From Candidatus Eiseniibacteriota bacterium (GTDB lineage Bacteria; Arandabacterota; Arandabacteria; Arandabacterales; Arandabacteraceae): 10,267 bases of DNA. This document shows positions 1 through 6,249 of the stretch, piece after piece (positions within the stretch are counted from its first letter, which is position 1; every line of letters starts with the position of its first letter). The DNA lies in assembly GCA_030622265.1 (NCBI GenBank), contig JAUXGG010000032.1, forward strand, positions 1 to 10,267. The letters are read 5' to 3'. Under the pieces are notes generated by a model, which was given only the letters and a program-made list of their open reading frames with translations, made no database searches and was not told where the DNA came from. The position numbers and the translations under genes are program-made.

Positions 1-495
1 GACGCGGGCGCCCATACGGTGGTGGTCGTGGGAGAGAATGTCGTTGAGATCTTGAAATCGGGCGGGAATGAACTGAAAACAGGTAGCCCGCAAACTGGCG
101 ATTTGGGAGCAACGGTGGCCGCTTATCTCTTCTCCTGTGACTACATCATAGTCGAGGGCTTCAAGAAGGAGGGGATTCCCAAGGTAGCCGTGATCTCAGG
201 TGACACCGCGATCCTGAAGGACGCCAAGAACATCGTTGCCGTGGTCTCCACAGGGGACAGGCCGGATGATATCCCGGGCTTCGGCCCCGATGAGATAGAA
301 AAGCTCGGAGCGCACCTCATAGAGAACGATATCCTTAAAGTCCCGGGGAGCCGGATCTCCCTGGTGGTGGATGGACAACCCGTCCGGCTCAATGAGTTTG
401 TCCGGACCTCGCTTGCCGGTGTGATCCAGGGTTTCATCACCAGCCTGCGCGATATTGAGGACCCCTCAACCATCGAACTCCGCACAAGAAAATAG
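1..495 (+). CDS. mobB: Molybdopterin-guanine dinucleotide biosynthesis protein B, 3' part only
   Basis: The gene is cut by the left edge; the frame is open from base 1 and 164 residues are visible to the TAG at 493-495. MobB is a small GTP-binding protein that assists MobA in making the guanine dinucleotide form of the molybdenum cofactor in the cytoplasm. Family marks seen are the AGA-H start of the visible part (which in MobB follows the D-S-x-R-H region), the strand DYIIVEGFKKEGIPKV, and a C-terminal stretch VVDGQPVRLNEFV followed by an amphipathic helix, which is the usual MobB ending. The N-terminal third with the Walker A P-loop lies outside the window, so nucleotide binding cannot be confirmed. 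The gene converges on rqcH. A MobB domain fused to another protein upstream cannot be excluded. Confidence 0.85.
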   Translation, partial: DAGAHTVVVVGENVVEILKSGGNELKTGSPQTGDLGATVAAYLFSCDYIIVEGFKKEGIPKVAVISGDTAILKDAKNIVAVVSTGDRPDDIPGFGPDEIEKLGAHLIENDILKVPGSRISLVVDGQPVRLNEFVRTSLAGVIQGFITSLRDIEDPSTIELRTRK

Positions 496-700
496 GGAAC
501 AGCGCCCCGTATGCCGCGGACACCGGACTCACAGTCGGCACGATTATTCCGGGAACCGGCGGCGGACCGAACCAGCCGTAACCCGCGATGACCGACCAGA
601 CCTCCGGGCAATCGGTAATGACCGGGATATTGGTCGAGCAGGTCCTGGCCTCGTGCGGCATTATATTGAATGCGCTTGAGGCGGCTTGGTTGTAGGTTTT
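496..700. other. Convergent intergenic gap, no firm gene
   Basis: This stretch of about 205 bases lies between the 3' ends of mobB and rqcH. I see no strong intrinsic terminator. A weak imperfect stem at about 523-538 (CCG-G-ACT, loop, AGTCGG) is followed by only a short AT stretch. One plus-strand frame reads like protein with GC-rich third positions but is broken by TAA at 579-581; its second half could be a 35-codon ORF from ATG 588 to TAG 693-695, without a convincing ribosome binding site. It is treated as unassigned. Confidence 0.4.
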
Positions 701-2416
701 CTAAGGGATGGCGGGGTCCACGAAGACCACCTTTTCCCGGAGCATCGCGGCCATTCCGGGCGGGCCTTTTCGCACCTTCTTGACATACCGCTTTTCAGTA
801 GAGGATACGGCAACGTGCTTGGAGGTCCGGGCCTTGCTGTAATGCGCCGCGATGGCCGCGGCCTCCAGGATGGCCTGCTTTGGGACCTCGGCCTTTTTCT
901 TGCCCCTCTTTAAGACCACGTGCGAGCCCTGGGCCTGTCTTGCGTGAAACCAGAGATCACTCGGCGAGGCGTACTTATGCGAGAGAATGTCGTTCTCCTT
1001 GGCTGATTTCCCGACCATGACCGTCCAGCCACCGGTGACCGTGAACCTCCGGGGCCGTATGCCGAGCCGGACAGCTTTCTCGTCGAGAGGTTCCTTCTCT
1101 TCCGTTTCGGCGTGTCTCGGCCGGGCTACGGTTTCGGCGATCTCGGCAAGCCGGGCCTCGGTAATGCCCGGGGCGGTCGTCTTCTCTTCGAGCGTTATCA
1201 TCTCGGCGAGGCGCGATTGCATCTCCTCCGTCTTCTGCCTGGCGCGTGCGGCACGGCGCGTGGACTTACGGGCCTTCGCGAAATAGACGTCGGCATTGGC
1301 CTGGGGACTGAGCTTGGGCTCCAGCGGTATCCGGATCTTCTCTCCGCTGGTTGAGTGAATATCGGGAAGCCTCGCGGTGAACGATCCCTTCTTCATCCTG
1401 CCCAAGTTTGCGAGGATGATTTCCCCGTACTTCCGGTAGGTGGCTGAATCCTTCTCGTGCTCCTCGGCGACCCCGGTCTGCGCCACGGCCTTTTTCGCTC
1501 TCCGGATCTCCCTGGAGAGGTGTCTGTGCACGGATGCTCTCATGCGCTCGAGCTTCGATGTGCTCAGGAACTTATCAATCACCGTCCCGACAGCGGCGTT
1601 CAGGCTTTCAACCCTCTCAATGCTCTTGACCCCATCGATTGAAGGCTTGTACCAGGTTACCGCCAGGTAGGGCGGGTTCTTGCTGATCGTGGAAGCCATC
1701 CCGGACAGGTAAGCACTCGAGCGCGCTTTCCGGTAATCCTCAATCATTCCCTTTAATGCCTTGTGGAGTGACCCGGACTTGAGCCCGCGCGCCACAATCT
1801 CTCGGGACAGCAGAGGGCCGATCCCCAGGATCCGCCTGCTCAAGATATCGGGGTCCTTCGCATAGTCGAGGGCTTCAATATCTTCCTCGGTGACATCCAC
1901 CGGGTGCACCTTATCCTGGACCGCCGGAGGCGTGTAGAGCTTTCGCTTCTCAAGGACACGATGCCTTGTCCTGGTACCCGCGCGGAAGAGAACCGCCAGA
2001 ACCATATCCTTCTCATCAGTAAGGTAAAGATTCGGAAACGGCGGGATCAGCTCGAAGTAGAGCCGGTAGACCTTCCCGCCACCCTCGGCGGTTACAAGCA
2101 CCACGCGATCGAGCTCGATCTGGCTTATGTCCGTAACTTCCATTCCCTTAAGGGGGTCTTCAAAGCGTGGCATGGGAGGGATGTCGAGTATGGCCTGCCG
2201 TGAACGCGGAGGTTCGGACCCTGTTTCCATAAGAGACAGCATCGGGATACTGGGCTCTGCCAGGAGGGTGAGCACGCCAGCTCTCCTTCCCTTGAAGCGA
2301 ATCGTCAGGACACGGTCATCCGTGAGAGACACGCTCTTGATGATCTGTCCCCGGAGCAGGTCGCCCAGCTCCCTTACCAGGAATGTGGTCCCTAAGGAAT
2401 CCAATCCGATCGCCAT
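701..2416 (-). CDS. rqcH: RqcH/NFACT family ribosome quality control factor
   Basis: The product has 571 residues, the usual RqcH length. RqcH (bacterial Rqc2 homologue, often annotated as fibronectin-binding protein) binds stalled 50S-peptidyl-tRNA complexes and recruits tRNA-Ala to add C-terminal alanine tails. The NFACT-N domain is at the start (MAIGLDSLGTTFLVREL), with the conserved Asp-Arg pair at D103-R104 (ELDRVV), which is needed for tailing in B. subtilis. A helix-hairpin-helix-like segment is near 190-212 (LGIGPLLSREIVARG). A coiled-coil region spans roughly 270-430, including PLEPKLSPQANADVYF near 364-379. The C-terminal NFACT-R domain at about 457-555 contains DLWFHARQAQGSHVVL. 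The usual LRKHL-type motif before the DR pair is replaced by FEDPLKGM, so the N-domain is somewhat divergent. The ATG start is preceded by GGATGG, a weak Shine-Dalgarno. It is transcribed away from yicC, its neighbourhood partner in Bacillus. Confidence 0.93.
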   Translation of the reverse strand: MAIGLDSLGTTFLVRELGDLLRGQIIKSVSLTDDRVLTIRFKGRRAGVLTLLAEPSIPMLSLMETGSEPPRSRQAILDIPPMPRFEDPLKGMEVTDISQIELDRVVLVTAEGGGKVYRLYFELIPPFPNLYLTDEKDMVLAVLFRAGTRTRHRVLEKRKLYTPPAVQDKVHPVDVTEEDIEALDYAKDPDILSRRILGIGPLLSREIVARGLKSGSLHKALKGMIEDYRKARSSAYLSGMASTISKNPPYLAVTWYKPSIDGVKSIERVESLNAAVGTVIDKFLSTSKLERMRASVHRHLSREIRRAKKAVAQTGVAEEHEKDSATYRKYGEIILANLGRMKKGSFTARLPDIHSTSGEKIRIPLEPKLSPQANADVYFAKARKSTRRAARARQKTEEMQSRLAEMITLEEKTTAPGITEARLAEIAETVARPRHAETEEKEPLDEKAVRLGIRPRRFTVTGGWTVMVGKSAKENDILSHKYASPSDLWFHARQAQGSHVVLKRGKKKAEVPKQAILEAAAIAAHYSKARTSKHVAVSSTEKRYVKKVRKGPPGMAAMLREKVVFVDPAIP

Positions 2417-2722
2417 GCCGCCATCCTACCAGACTCCCCGGCAAATTCAACAAAATGGGATTATCCCTCGGCTCGCCTGTCATAGATGTGCCGGCCGGAT
2501 TCTCACCAAGAGGGTTCTTCACACTCTTCAAGATGATGGTCCATACCCAAGGTGACATCATGAGTCTACCTAATGTGGCCGAAGGCCCAGCGGGATCGTG
2601 AAGCGGTTGGCAAAGTCCAGGAACTGAGCTAATGAGATCAAGTCAGCTGTCGAGCGCAACTTGGACCACGGCTATCCGTTGTGCGGCGTGAGAGGAGCGC
2701 AAAGCGACGGAGGTTAAGAACC
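2417..2722. other. Divergent intergenic region between rqcH and the restriction gene
   Basis: This stretch of about 306 bases must hold the promoters of rqcH (minus) and of the endonuclease gene (plus). I found no convincing -35/-10 pair for either. The best plus-strand candidate is TTGGCA near 2608 with only a poor -10. There is a perfect palindrome CCGGCCGG at 2491-2498. No recognisable protein remnant was found. The left boundary of the accessory block must lie here or close by. Confidence 0.45.
2709..2713 (+). promoter_or_regulatory. Shine-Dalgarno that decides the endonuclease start
   Basis: GGAGG lies 9 bases before ATG 2723. An in-frame GTG at 2681 would add 14 mostly basic residues but has no such site in front of it, so 2723 is preferred. 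Confidence 0.75.
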
Positions 2723-3304
2723 ATGCCGACCATTAAGTTGAATAATCGAGAACTTGCTGATGAGCTAAGCGGTGGAGCTCCGAGCTTCCCGAAGTATGTT
2801 ACTCAAATAATCAACCTGGCCAATCAAAACGCTCAGGGTACCAGGCCAAGGGTCGTGGGGCAGATGACGGATCTGTTTCGGGAGTTTGGTGGGCGATCAT
2901 TCGATGAATGGGTGTCTTGGTACGCAGAGAAGAAGCCTGGCGCCATTGAGGATGCTGTCGAGCGAGTCTGTGGCATGGTGCCAAAGCTTAGAGATGCGAT
3001 AGCCCAGATTGATGAGAGTATGGTGAAGAGCTGGGTGGAGGACTTGGTCTTGGCAAAGACTTTCTTGGGGCTATGCTTTCAAGAGGCCATTCTCTCAAGA
3101 ATCGCAAAGGAGGTTGGCGAAAGTTATCGAGTCTCTTCATCTGCAGAAGAGTCCCGAGGCATCGACGGTTTCATAGGTGACACCGCTGTATCGATCAAGC
3201 CCTCGACGTACAGTTCAAAGAGTATGCTTGGCGAAAGCATAGACGTTACGGTAATTGTCTATGAGAAGAAAAAGACGGGCCTTACGGTTACCTACGACCT
3301 GTAG
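2723..3304 (+). CDS. MjaI-family type II restriction endonuclease
   Basis: This is a 193-residue protein that I recognise as the MjaI restriction endonuclease family. The diagnostic block is at residues 22-49 (FPKYVTQIINLANQNAQGT, then RPRVVGQM), followed by DEWVSWYAEKKPGAIEDA and WVEDLVLAKTFLGLCFQEAIL. The nuclease core fits a PD-(D/E)XK fold: E121 in the FQEAIL helix, D148 in RGIDGF, and S157-I-K159 in place of the usual E-x-K. Catalytic residue assignment is inference. MjaI itself cuts CTAG; shared specificity is inferred from family and neighbour, not shown. The start is ATG 2723 with a GGAGG ribosome binding site. The gene faces a DNA methyltransferase gene and its last 13 bases overlap that gene's 3' end. 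Its sequence is visibly more AT-rich than the surrounding housekeeping genes, which suggests horizontal arrival. It appears intact. No controller (C) protein gene is nearby. Confidence 0.85.
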   Translation: MPTIKLNNRELADELSGGAPSFPKYVTQIINLANQNAQGTRPRVVGQMTDLFREFGGRSFDEWVSWYAEKKPGAIEDAVERVCGMVPKLRDAIAQIDESMVKSWVEDLVLAKTFLGLCFQEAILSRIAKEVGESYRVSSSAEESRGIDGFIGDTAVSIKPSTYSSKSMLGESIDVTVIVYEKKKTGLTVTYDL

Positions 3305-4476
3305 AGCTGCAGGTCGTCCTGTGAGTCAGTGCCGGTCCCGCTGGAACTTAGCTCTGACCTTTGTCCCATGGTTTGGATGGAACCCCGATATGCCGGCATC
3401 TCGTGCATCGACGCGCTGTCAAAGTCGAGTTGGGGACTATCAGCGTATTCCACGCTGACCACTTCCGCGTTGCTTCTGGCTATACTAATCACATCAGGTA
3501 AAAGGATGTCGGTCTCCTGCCTGGTCATAACGGGAAAGCCATAGTTGACATTACAATACTTCATGGGGCCAGAATCGACTGCGCGCCTCTTGGCAAACTC
3601 AATGTGTCGGGACAGGCGATCCCTTGAGTAGGTGTTAGCAGAGCGACGCATTGAAATGAGAGTTTCCATCGCCACGGGCGTGAGTGAGGGGTCGATATCC
3701 ACACCGATGGCGCTTCGTCCGCAGGCCAATGCAGCGCGAAGTGTTGTGCCCGTACCTACAAACGGGTCCAGTATAACGTCGCCCTGAATCGAGAACATGG
3801 ATATGAGCCTGTAGGCGATCTCGAGTGGAAACGCAGCACTTCGCCTCCGAGTAACCGAATCTACGAGCGCCTGACGTGTACCCTTGATGTCATGCCAGAT
3901 GTCCGAAAACCACACATTCCTCTCTTCCCAAAAGAAAGCACTCCGGCGTCTGAGGGCCTTCTCTTGAGAATCAGTGAAGCGCCTGCGCGGCCCCTTTCTA
4001 AGGATGAGGATGTACTCATGCTCATATGTCACGTATGCTCCAACAGGGAGCATCCCGGAGCCGAGAAACTTGTTTGGCGCATTCGTCTGCTTGCGCCATA
4101 AGATATCCGGAAGTGCAGTATACCCATGGCGGAAAAAGGTTCTCAAGACTTGAGAGTGATTCGAGTATAGCTGGAAGTTGGAATCAACAGTCCTGGTAGC
4201 ATCGCCAATATTGATGCAGATCATTCCGCCTGGCTTCAGTACCCTGTCGCATTCCCGCCATACCGAGTCGAGCAAGGAATGCATGATCTCGAATGCCTCT
4301 AAACCCCTGCCTGCGGCCAATCGCTCCAAGATACGGCTATCCTGTTCACCGAACACACCATCCCACATCTCAATCATGGGGTAGGGTGGTGAGGTCACTA
4401 CCAGGTCGACCGAGTGTGGGGGGACCCCTTCTATGTGTTGGGCCGCCCCGGCGATCACTCTGACTGTTGTTTTCAA
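3292..4476 (-). CDS. Beta-class DNA methyltransferase (probable N4-cytosine) partner of the MjaI-like enzyme
   Basis: This 394-residue protein transfers methyl from S-adenosylmethionine to DNA and would protect the host from the adjacent endonuclease. The catalytic motif TSPPY is at residues 28-32 and precedes the SAM-binding motif DPFVGTGTT (237-245), with GVDIDP (258-263) after it and AFPLEIAYRLI (215-225) before it: the IV-to-I order of beta-class enzymes. TSPPY is typical of N4-cytosine methylases, and CTAG methylases such as those of the MjaI and MthZI systems belong to this type. CTAG specificity is therefore inferred. About 100 residues follow the SAM region and include a segment I do not recognise. 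The start is TTG at 4474-4476, supported by AGAGG 8-9 bases upstream on the minus strand; the next in-frame ATGs would lose motif IV. A sigma-A-like promoter lies just upstream. Confidence 0.9.
   Translation of the reverse strand: MKTTVRVIAGAAQHIEGVPPHSVDLVVTSPPYPMIEMWDGVFGEQDSRILERLAAGRGLEAFEIMHSLLDSVWRECDRVLKPGGMICINIGDATRTVDSNFQLYSNHSQVLRTFFRHGYTALPDILWRKQTNAPNKFLGSGMLPVGAYVTYEHEYILILRKGPRRRFTDSQEKALRRRSAFFWEERNVWFSDIWHDIKGTRQALVDSVTRRRSAAFPLEIAYRLISMFSIQGDVILDPFVGTGTTLRAALACGRSAIGVDIDPSLTPVAMETLISMRRSANTYSRDRLSRHIEFAKRRAVDSGPMKYCNVNYGFPVMTRQETDILLPDVISIARSNAEVVSVEYADSPQLDFDSASMHEMPAYRGSIQTMGQRSELSSSGTGTDSQDDLQLYRS
3294..3317. terminator. Hairpin across the convergent R/M stop codons
   Basis: A perfect 8-bp inverted repeat, ACGACCTG at 3294-3301 and CAGGTCGT at 3310-3317, has an 8-base loop and spans both stop codons' neighbourhood. 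No T-run follows on either strand, so intrinsic termination is uncertain. It could act as a two-way transcript end or RNA-stabilising stem. Confidence 0.45.
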
Positions 4477-4523
4477 AGCTCGAAACCTCTGAAACCGGAA
4501 ACAGTGTACGAACTCAGAAACTG

Positions 4524-4552
4524 ATTGTACCCCAAGAAATCTATTGGATCAA
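4524..4552 (-). promoter_or_regulatory. Sigma-A-like promoter of the methyltransferase gene
   Basis: On the minus strand TTGATC (4552-4547) and TACAAT (4529-4524) are separated by exactly 17 bases. The -10 matches the consensus at 5 of 6 positions and the -35 at 4 of 6. Transcription would begin near 4517, giving a leader of about 40 bases before the TTG start with its AGAGG site. Confidence 0.65.
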
Positions 4553-4667
4553 GCGGCATATCCCCCGCCGTGGGTTTGCACCAACGGATGGCCGTAGGTG
4601 AGTCAAGGGCGATGAAGGAAACCCTTGAGTGTCGGGGTCACTGTCAGCGCCTTATGAGTACCAGGCG
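4553..4667. other. Unassigned part of the 614-base gap between the methyltransferase gene and yicC
   Basis: I see no gene, RNA or clear repeat here. Short open frames on both strands lack ribosome binding sites and recognisable motifs. The rest of the gap (4668-5090) is described under the repeats, the transposase remnant and the candidate promoters. Confidence 0.4.
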
Positions 4668-4689
4668 ACGGGGTATTCGATTGACACTT
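4668..4689 (+). repeat. 22-bp direct repeat, copy 1
   Basis: This copy matches 4959-4980 at 20 of 22 positions, with differences at the 3rd and 11th bases. The shared core is GGGTATT-y-GATTGACACTT. The two copies lie in the same orientation and bracket the transposase remnant, so they may be leftover IS ends or a duplicated flank. Confidence 0.8.
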
Positions 4690-4709
4690 GCCCTCTCTGC
4701 CAATATAGG
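4681..4709 (+). promoter_or_regulatory. Candidate promoter reading into the transposase remnant
   Basis: A perfect TTGACA (4681-4686) inside repeat copy 1 is followed after 17 bases by TATAGG (4704-4709), which matches the -10 consensus at 4 positions. It would transcribe the OrfA remnant and might read on toward yicC. Confidence 0.45.
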
Positions 4710-4762
4710 TGAGACACCTCGGTATGCTTAGTTTAGAGTGTAGGGCCCGAAGGTATTTTGTG

Positions 4763-4975
4763 ATGCATACGGAGTCAATGGTATCATCAGCATGCCCGGA
4801 GGTGGAGGTATTGGCAAAGGCAGAGAGACGTAGATTCACGGCAGACTACAAGATGCGGATACTTCGGGAAGCGGATGGTTGCACGCGACCCGGGGAGCTC
4901 GGTGCTCCACCGCCGCGCACTCCGCCCCACCCCGGCAATCCCCCGCAAACACTGGCCCACAGGGTATTTGATTGA
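4763..4975 (+). pseudogene. Truncated IS3-family transposase OrfA remnant
   Basis: The frame from ATG 4763 (AAGG site about 9 bases upstream; a second ATG lies at 4778) gives 70 residues. Residues encoded at about 4808-4906 read VEVLAKAERRRFTADYKMRILREA and continue DGCTRPGELGA, the N-terminal helix-turn-helix of IS3-type OrfA proteins. In intact relatives an LLRREGLYSSHL-type segment follows. Here the match stops abruptly after GELGA and proline-rich unrelated sequence runs to TGA 4973-4975. OrfB with its DDE catalytic core is absent, so it cannot transpose by itself. A 5-bp stem GGAGC/GCTCC (4894-4908) sits at the point where homology ends. The flanking 22-bp repeats suggest decay or deletion within an element. 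Confidence 0.75.
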
Positions 4976-4980
4976 CACTT
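4959..4980 (+). repeat. 22-bp direct repeat, copy 2
   Basis: This is the second copy of the repeat at 4668-4689 (20 of 22 identical), 291 bases downstream and in the same orientation. It also carries a full TTGACA, at 4972-4977, and ends about 110 bases before yicC. Confidence 0.8.
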
Positions 4981-5001
4981 GGGGTGTCTAGAGGTTATCC
5001 T
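4972..5001 (+). promoter_or_regulatory. yicC: Candidate promoter of the yicC operon inside the second repeat
   Basis: TTGACA (4972-4977, perfect) is followed after 18 bases by TATCCT (4996-5001), matching the -10 consensus at 4 of 6. It would give a leader of about 80 bases before the yicC TTG. If real, the operon promoter's -35 box comes from the repeat. Spacing and -10 are only moderate. Confidence 0.4.
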
Positions 5002-5090
5002 CTTTGGCGGTGGAGTGGGACGCGTGATGATGAGAGTGTACCCTTCCTTAATACGAAATTAGTCTACGTTTACTATGTGAGGGTGGAATC

Positions 5091-5969
5091 TTGCTGAGGA
5101 GTATGACGGGCTATGGGCGTGGAGAAGTAGAAGATAAGGGAGTGAGAGTTGGCGCCGAACTGAGGTCCGTCAACAATCGTTATCTGGAAATCTCACCAAG
5201 GCTTCCGAGGTTCCTTGCCGCCCTTGAGGGAGAGGTCAAGAGGGTCATCCAGGGCCGGCTCTCGAGGGGAAGAGTCCTCCTGAATGTCACCTGGGACCAG
5301 GTCAACGGTGTCAGCGAGACCGTCACTCTTGATGAGAAGGTAGCCGACCGGTATTTCGAGCTCCTCAAAGACTTGAAAGGCCGGTATGACCTTAAGGGGG
5401 ATGTCGACTTAAGGACTTTCGCCCAGATGCCGGATCTCTTAAAGCGGGAGGCGGAGGACTGGAAACCCGCCGAGGCTTTCGCTCTGGTCAAGGAAGCCCT
5501 GATGATTGCCTTGGAAGACCTCCTGGAGATGAGAGCCAGGGAAGGCGCAGCCATTGCCGAGGATCTCAAGCAGAGGATTGACCGTACCGTATCCCACCTT
5601 CAGGAGATAGAGAACCAGGCCCCCAAGCGGGTCGAGGAACTGAAAGAGAGACTCCGGTCAAGGTTAGCCGAGCTTACCCCTGGTGGTGACCACGACGAGA
5701 CGTTGCTCTCAAGAGAGGTCGTGATCTACGCGGAACGGTCCGACTGCACGGAGGAATGCGTGCGGTACCGGATCCATTCCGAAAACTTCAACCGCTACGT
5801 CGATGAGGGAGGTGCGATCGGCAGGAAACTTAACTTCTTGCTGCAGGAAATGGCAAGAGAGGCCAACACCATGGCCGTGAAAGCGAGCGATGCGGAGATA
5901 TCTGGAAAAGTCGTGTTGATCAAGGAAGAACTCGAGAAAATACGGGAACAGGTCCAGAACGTCGAGTAA
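5091..5969 (+). CDS. yicC: YicC family endoribonuclease
   Basis: The 292-residue protein has the normal family length. YicC-type proteins (YloC in B. subtilis) are endoribonucleases; E. coli YicC has been linked to decay of the small RNA RyhB. The N-terminal YicC domain begins MLRSMTGYGRGEVEDKG and continues ELRSVNNRYLEISPRLP (23-39). The conserved C-terminal domain shows AERSDCTEECVRYRIHSENF (214-233), GRKLNFLLQEMAREANTMA (244-262) and a final EKIREQVQNVE. The start is TTG at 5091, with GAGGGTGG at 5079-5086; starting there gives the standard family N-terminus, whereas ATG 5103 would lose part of it and has its GAGG too close. It is the first gene of the operon, 13 bases before remA. It probably acts in RNA turnover in the cytoplasm. 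Confidence 0.95.
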   Translation: MLRSMTGYGRGEVEDKGVRVGAELRSVNNRYLEISPRLPRFLAALEGEVKRVIQGRLSRGRVLLNVTWDQVNGVSETVTLDEKVADRYFELLKDLKGRYDLKGDVDLRTFAQMPDLLKREAEDWKPAEAFALVKEALMIALEDLLEMRAREGAAIAEDLKQRIDRTVSHLQEIENQAPKRVEELKERLRSRLAELTPGGDHDETLLSREVVIYAERSDCTEECVRYRIHSENFNRYVDEGGAIGRKLNFLLQEMAREANTMAVKASDAEISGKVVLIKEELEKIREQVQNVE

Positions 5970-5982
5970 CGGGGGTGGCGAC

Positions 5983-6249
5983 TTGAAAGCGCATCTTATT
6001 AGCATAGGTTTCGGTAATGTCGTAGCGAGCGACAAGATCGTTGCCATCATCACACCTGGATCATCACCCATCAGGCGCCTCAAGGATCAGGCCAAGAAGA
6101 AGGGCAAGCTCGTCGATGCCACCCAGGGCAGGAGGACGAGGTCCATCATTGTAACCGACAGCGACCACGTGGTGCTTTCCGCCATTGGTTGCGAGACCAT
6201 AACACAACGCCTTGAGAAATCGGATGGAGAGATGAATGGCGGATGCTGA
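5983..6249 (+). CDS. remA: RemA family regulator (DUF370)
   Basis: The product has 88 residues. In B. subtilis RemA (YlzA) is a DNA-binding activator of biofilm matrix and osmoprotectant genes that assembles into rings resembling the LytTR fold. Family motifs are clear: LISIGFGNVVASDKIVAI (5-22), TPGSSPIRRL (24-33), KGKLVDATQGRRTRSIIVTD (40-59) and HVVLSAIGCETITQRL. The start is TTG 5983 with GGGGGTGG at 5971-5978. The last 12 or so residues are a variable tail. It sits between yicC and gmk as in Bacillus, and its 3' end overlaps gmk by 14 bases, suggesting coupled translation. Regulatory targets in this organism cannot be told from the window; function is inferred from the family. Confidence 0.93.
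   Translation: MKAHLISIGFGNVVASDKIVAIITPGSSPIRRLKDQAKKKGKLVDATQGRRTRSIIVTDSDHVVLSAIGCETITQRLEKSDGEMNGGC

Noticed and set aside
2316-2561. Minus-strand frame of 81 codons upstream of and overlapping rqcH
   Set aside because: It overlaps the rqcH start in another frame and shows no motif or conserved pattern I can name.
2681-2722. Upstream GTG start for the endonuclease
   Set aside because: There is no ribosome binding site before it, while ATG 2723 has GGAGG at good spacing and the added residues are a non-family basic stretch.
4712-4989. 7-bp inverted repeat AGACACC (4712-4718) / GGTGTCT (4983-4989) as terminal inverted repeats of the IS remnant
   Set aside because: The match does not extend beyond 7 bases, which chance allows; placement around the OrfA remnant is suggestive but not enough.
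5048-5076. TTAATA-17-TACTAT as a yicC promoter
   Set aside because: The start of transcription would fall at about 5083, inside the ribosome binding site, leaving no usable leader.
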